Assembly: GCA_013696275.1 (NCBI GenBank)
Contig: JACCYW010000047.1
Span: 1 to 5,929 of the forward strand
From: Chloroflexota bacterium
Lineage (GTDB): Bacteria; Chloroflexota; Limnocylindria; Limnocylindrales; CSP1-4
Reading direction: 5' to 3'
DNA length: 5,929 bases
Part shown: one piece after another, positions 4,662 to 5,929 of the stretch
How positions within the stretch are numbered: the first letter of the stretch is position 1
Layout of the letters: each line of letters opens with the position of its first letter
Notes under the pieces: generated by a model
What the model was told of the DNA's origin: nothing
Databases searched by the model: none
What the model saw: only the letters and a program-made list of their open reading frames with translations
Position numbers and translations under genes: made by a program

Positions 4662-5698
4662 GCACGATAGCGACGGGGTCGACGGTGAGGCTGTCCGACG
4701 CGCCACCGATACGGGGCCTTCGCTTCCGGCATTACGCGGGAGCGACCGACCATCCAGCGATGGTCCGCGTGAACAATGCCGTGGCCGAGGCCGACAAGGA
4801 TGATGAGGTCGCCACGGTAGCCGGCATGGACGTCGACTATGCGAACCTGTCCAACTCGGATCCCTTCCGGGATGCGCTGCTGGCCGAGGTCGACGGTGAC
4901 CTGGTGGCATATTCGCGCGTCGAGTGGGAGGACGACAATTCCGGAGGCCGCAGCTACAACTGCTTCGGATTCGTGCATCCCGAGTGGCGGCGCCAGGGCA
5001 TCGGGCGCTCGATGCTCCACCACGATGAGGCTCGACTCAGGGAGATCTGCGCAGAGCATCCGCATGATCGTCCGCGCTGGCTGGCCTCCTGGGGCAACGA
5101 TACGAACAGCGGCAACAGCCGCCTGCTCACCAGTGAGGGCTACGTCGCGGTGCGGCACTTCTACGAGATGATCCGGGCTGACCTGGAGGACATCGCGGAG
5201 GCGCCGATGCCGGACGGCTTGGAGATCCGACCGGTGAAGGAGGAGCACATGAGGGCCTTGTTCGCGGCCGATGTGGAGGCCTTCCGCGACCATTGGGGCG
5301 GAGTAGATGGCACGGAGAACTCCTTTCAGCGGTGGGTCAAGAGCCCTGACTTCGATCCATCGCTCTACCTGGTCGCTTGGCAAGACGACCAGATCGCGGG
5401 CGCCGTCCTGAACGGCATCTACCCGGTCGAGAACGAACGGCACGGTTTCCAGCGCGGCTGGCTCGATTCGGTCTTCACGCGCCGAGCCTGGCGGCAGCGT
5501 GGCCTGGCCAGGGCGCTCATCGCGCGTTCCTTCGTGCTGCTCAAGGAGCGCGGGATGACGTCAGCAGCGCTGGGGGTCGACGCCACCAACCCGCATGAAG
5601 CCCTGCGCCTTTACAAGGAGTCGGGCTTCGCCATCGGCCACAGCGCGACCGCCTACCGCAAGCCGATGGATGCGGTCATCGGGCCGGAGTGGTCGTGA
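4658..5698 (+). CDS. Tandem GNAT-domain acetyltransferase
   Basis: This 346-residue protein has two GNAT domains. The first (about 18-175) carries the acetyl-CoA pyrophosphate-binding motif in VHPEWRRQGIGRSML (106-120). The second (about 187-336) carries it in FTRRAWRQRGLARALI (273-288), followed by ALGVDATNPHEALRLYKESG (304-323), the usual C-terminal GNAT block with Asn and Tyr. Both motifs look intact. The tandem layout resembles mycothiol synthase MshD and many uncharacterised two-domain GNATs, in which the N-terminal domain is often inactive; the acceptor substrate is unknown. The start at 4658 has AGGTGG at 4644-4649 and overlaps the RsgA stop as ATGA. A GTG at 4646 is possible but less likely. 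It is the last operon gene, convergent with the next gene 25 bases beyond. No clear intrinsic terminator follows. A drug- or metabolite-modifying role fits the operon but is inference. Confidence 0.9.
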   Translation: MSTIATGSTVRLSDAPPIRGLRFRHYAGATDHPAMVRVNNAVAEADKDDEVATVAGMDVDYANLSNSDPFRDALLAEVDGDLVAYSRVEWEDDNSGGRSYNCFGFVHPEWRRQGIGRSMLHHDEARLREICAEHPHDRPRWLASWGNDTNSGNSRLLTSEGYVAVRHFYEMIRADLEDIAEAPMPDGLEIRPVKEEHMRALFAADVEAFRDHWGGVDGTENSFQRWVKSPDFDPSLYLVAWQDDQIAGAVLNGIYPVENERHGFQRGWLDSVFTRRAWRQRGLARALIARSFVLLKERGMTSAALGVDATNPHEALRLYKESGFAIGHSATAYRKPMDAVIGPEWS

Positions 5699-5706
5699 CC
5701 GGCTCG

Positions 5707-5745
5707 AGGTCGGACTCGGCCAGCTACAGGTCGGACTCGGCCAGC
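5707..5745. repeat. 21-bp tandem duplication at a stop codon
   Basis: AGGTCGGACTCGGCCAGC occurs at 5707-5724 and again at 5728-5745, an exact 18-bp match with a 21-bp period. On the minus strand the copies encode Leu-Ala-Glu-Ser-Asp-Leu followed by TAG (first copy read) and the same six residues followed by GAG (second copy). The period of seven codons keeps frame. This looks like a recent slippage or tandem duplication at the 3' end of the minus-strand gene. Confidence 0.8.
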
Positions 5746-5929
5746 GGTTCCAGCCGGAAATAGACACCCACGTCCCGGATATGACCACGCCCGGCGCGGT
5801 ACATGACGTTGCCTGGAAAGGGATGCTGATCGGTCGCTTGGATGGCTGCCTCGCGCTCGTTCCCGTCGGCCAGCCGCACCGGCCGGAACTCCAGAGCTGG
5901 TCCCTGGTGCCAGCGCAGCTCGCCTCGCC
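5724..5929 (-). CDS. C-terminal part of an unrecognised protein (5' end outside the window)
   Basis: A minus-strand frame enters at the right edge and ends at TAG 5724-5726, giving 67 residues. It reads RGELRWHQGPALEFRPVRLA, then DGNEREAAIQATDQHPFPGN, and ends FRLEPLAESDL. Unlike the competing frames it has balanced composition (Phe, Tyr, Trp, Asp, Glu, Gly in protein-like proportion) and GC-rich third positions, so I judge it real. I do not recognise the family. The segment NVMYRAGRGHIRDVGVYFRL looks like beta strands of a globular enzyme or binding domain. The gene is convergent with the GNAT gene, and its stop lies inside a tandem duplication. Reading through the stop would add only 15 residues, to a TGA at 5676-5678 inside the GNAT gene. 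Product unknown. Confidence 0.7.
   Translation of the reverse strand, partial: RGELRWHQGPALEFRPVRLADGNEREAAIQATDQHPFPGNVMYRAGRGHIRDVGVYFRLEPLAESDL

Noticed and set aside
4442..5443. Minus-strand open frame of 333 codons opposite RsgA and GNAT
   Set aside because: Antisense to intact RsgA and GNAT coding sequence, with no domain recognised and no ribosome binding context.
5561..5788. Minus-strand 75-codon frame at the GNAT 3' end
   Set aside because: It is in a different frame from the minus-strand gene tail that ends at 5724, overlaps GNAT coding sequence, and has Trp/Ser/Pro-rich composition.

Overview
The window is a high-GC, gene-dense bacterial segment. Coding is GC-rich at third positions, genes overlap by a few bases, and strong Shine-Dalgarno (SD) sites occur. 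The protein set (two-gene ABC-2 exporter, zinc-knuckle RsgA, tandem GNAT, TmrB-like P-loop protein, cyclic-nucleotide-domain tail) fits a soil-type Chloroflexota or Actinomycetota genome. I lean towards Chloroflexota, but this is an impression of protein style, not a test.

Layout. Positions 2-109 (+) are the last 35 codons of a protein ending in a cyclic-nucleotide-binding-like helix. A 134-base gap follows. A TmrB-like P-loop protein lies on the minus strand (244-777, possibly to 852). Positions 853-1158 hold no gene I can support. A clear promoter at 1159-1188 then starts a leader of about 310 nt.

The leader is the most interesting part. It contains a short candidate leader ORF with its own SD (1247-1345) and a strong intrinsic terminator (1374-1407). 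An upstream segment (1335-1342) can pair with the 5' arm of the terminator to form an antiterminator, and another segment (1322-1326) can sequester that one. This is the usual layout of a transcription attenuator, either ribosome-mediated or ligand-sensing. I could not match it to a named riboswitch class.

Downstream is a tight five-gene operon on the plus strand: ABC ATPase (1507-2460), a 70-residue Arg-rich small protein (2498-2710), ABC-2 permease (2707-3558), the ribosome-assembly GTPase RsgA (3558-4661) and a tandem-GNAT acetyltransferase (4658-5698). The last four are joined by start/stop overlaps. A protein of unknown function enters from the right on the minus strand and ends at 5724, convergent with the GNAT gene. 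A 21-bp tandem duplication covers its stop codon.

How the genes may work together: the ATPase and permease should form an exporter of the drug/lipid/polysaccharide ABC-2 type. RsgA acts on the 30S subunit, and the GNAT protein may acylate a small molecule. With the attenuator in front and a TmrB-like gene next door, one reading is an inducible self-protection or antibiotic-response operon. That reading is inference. The individual protein family calls are much firmer.
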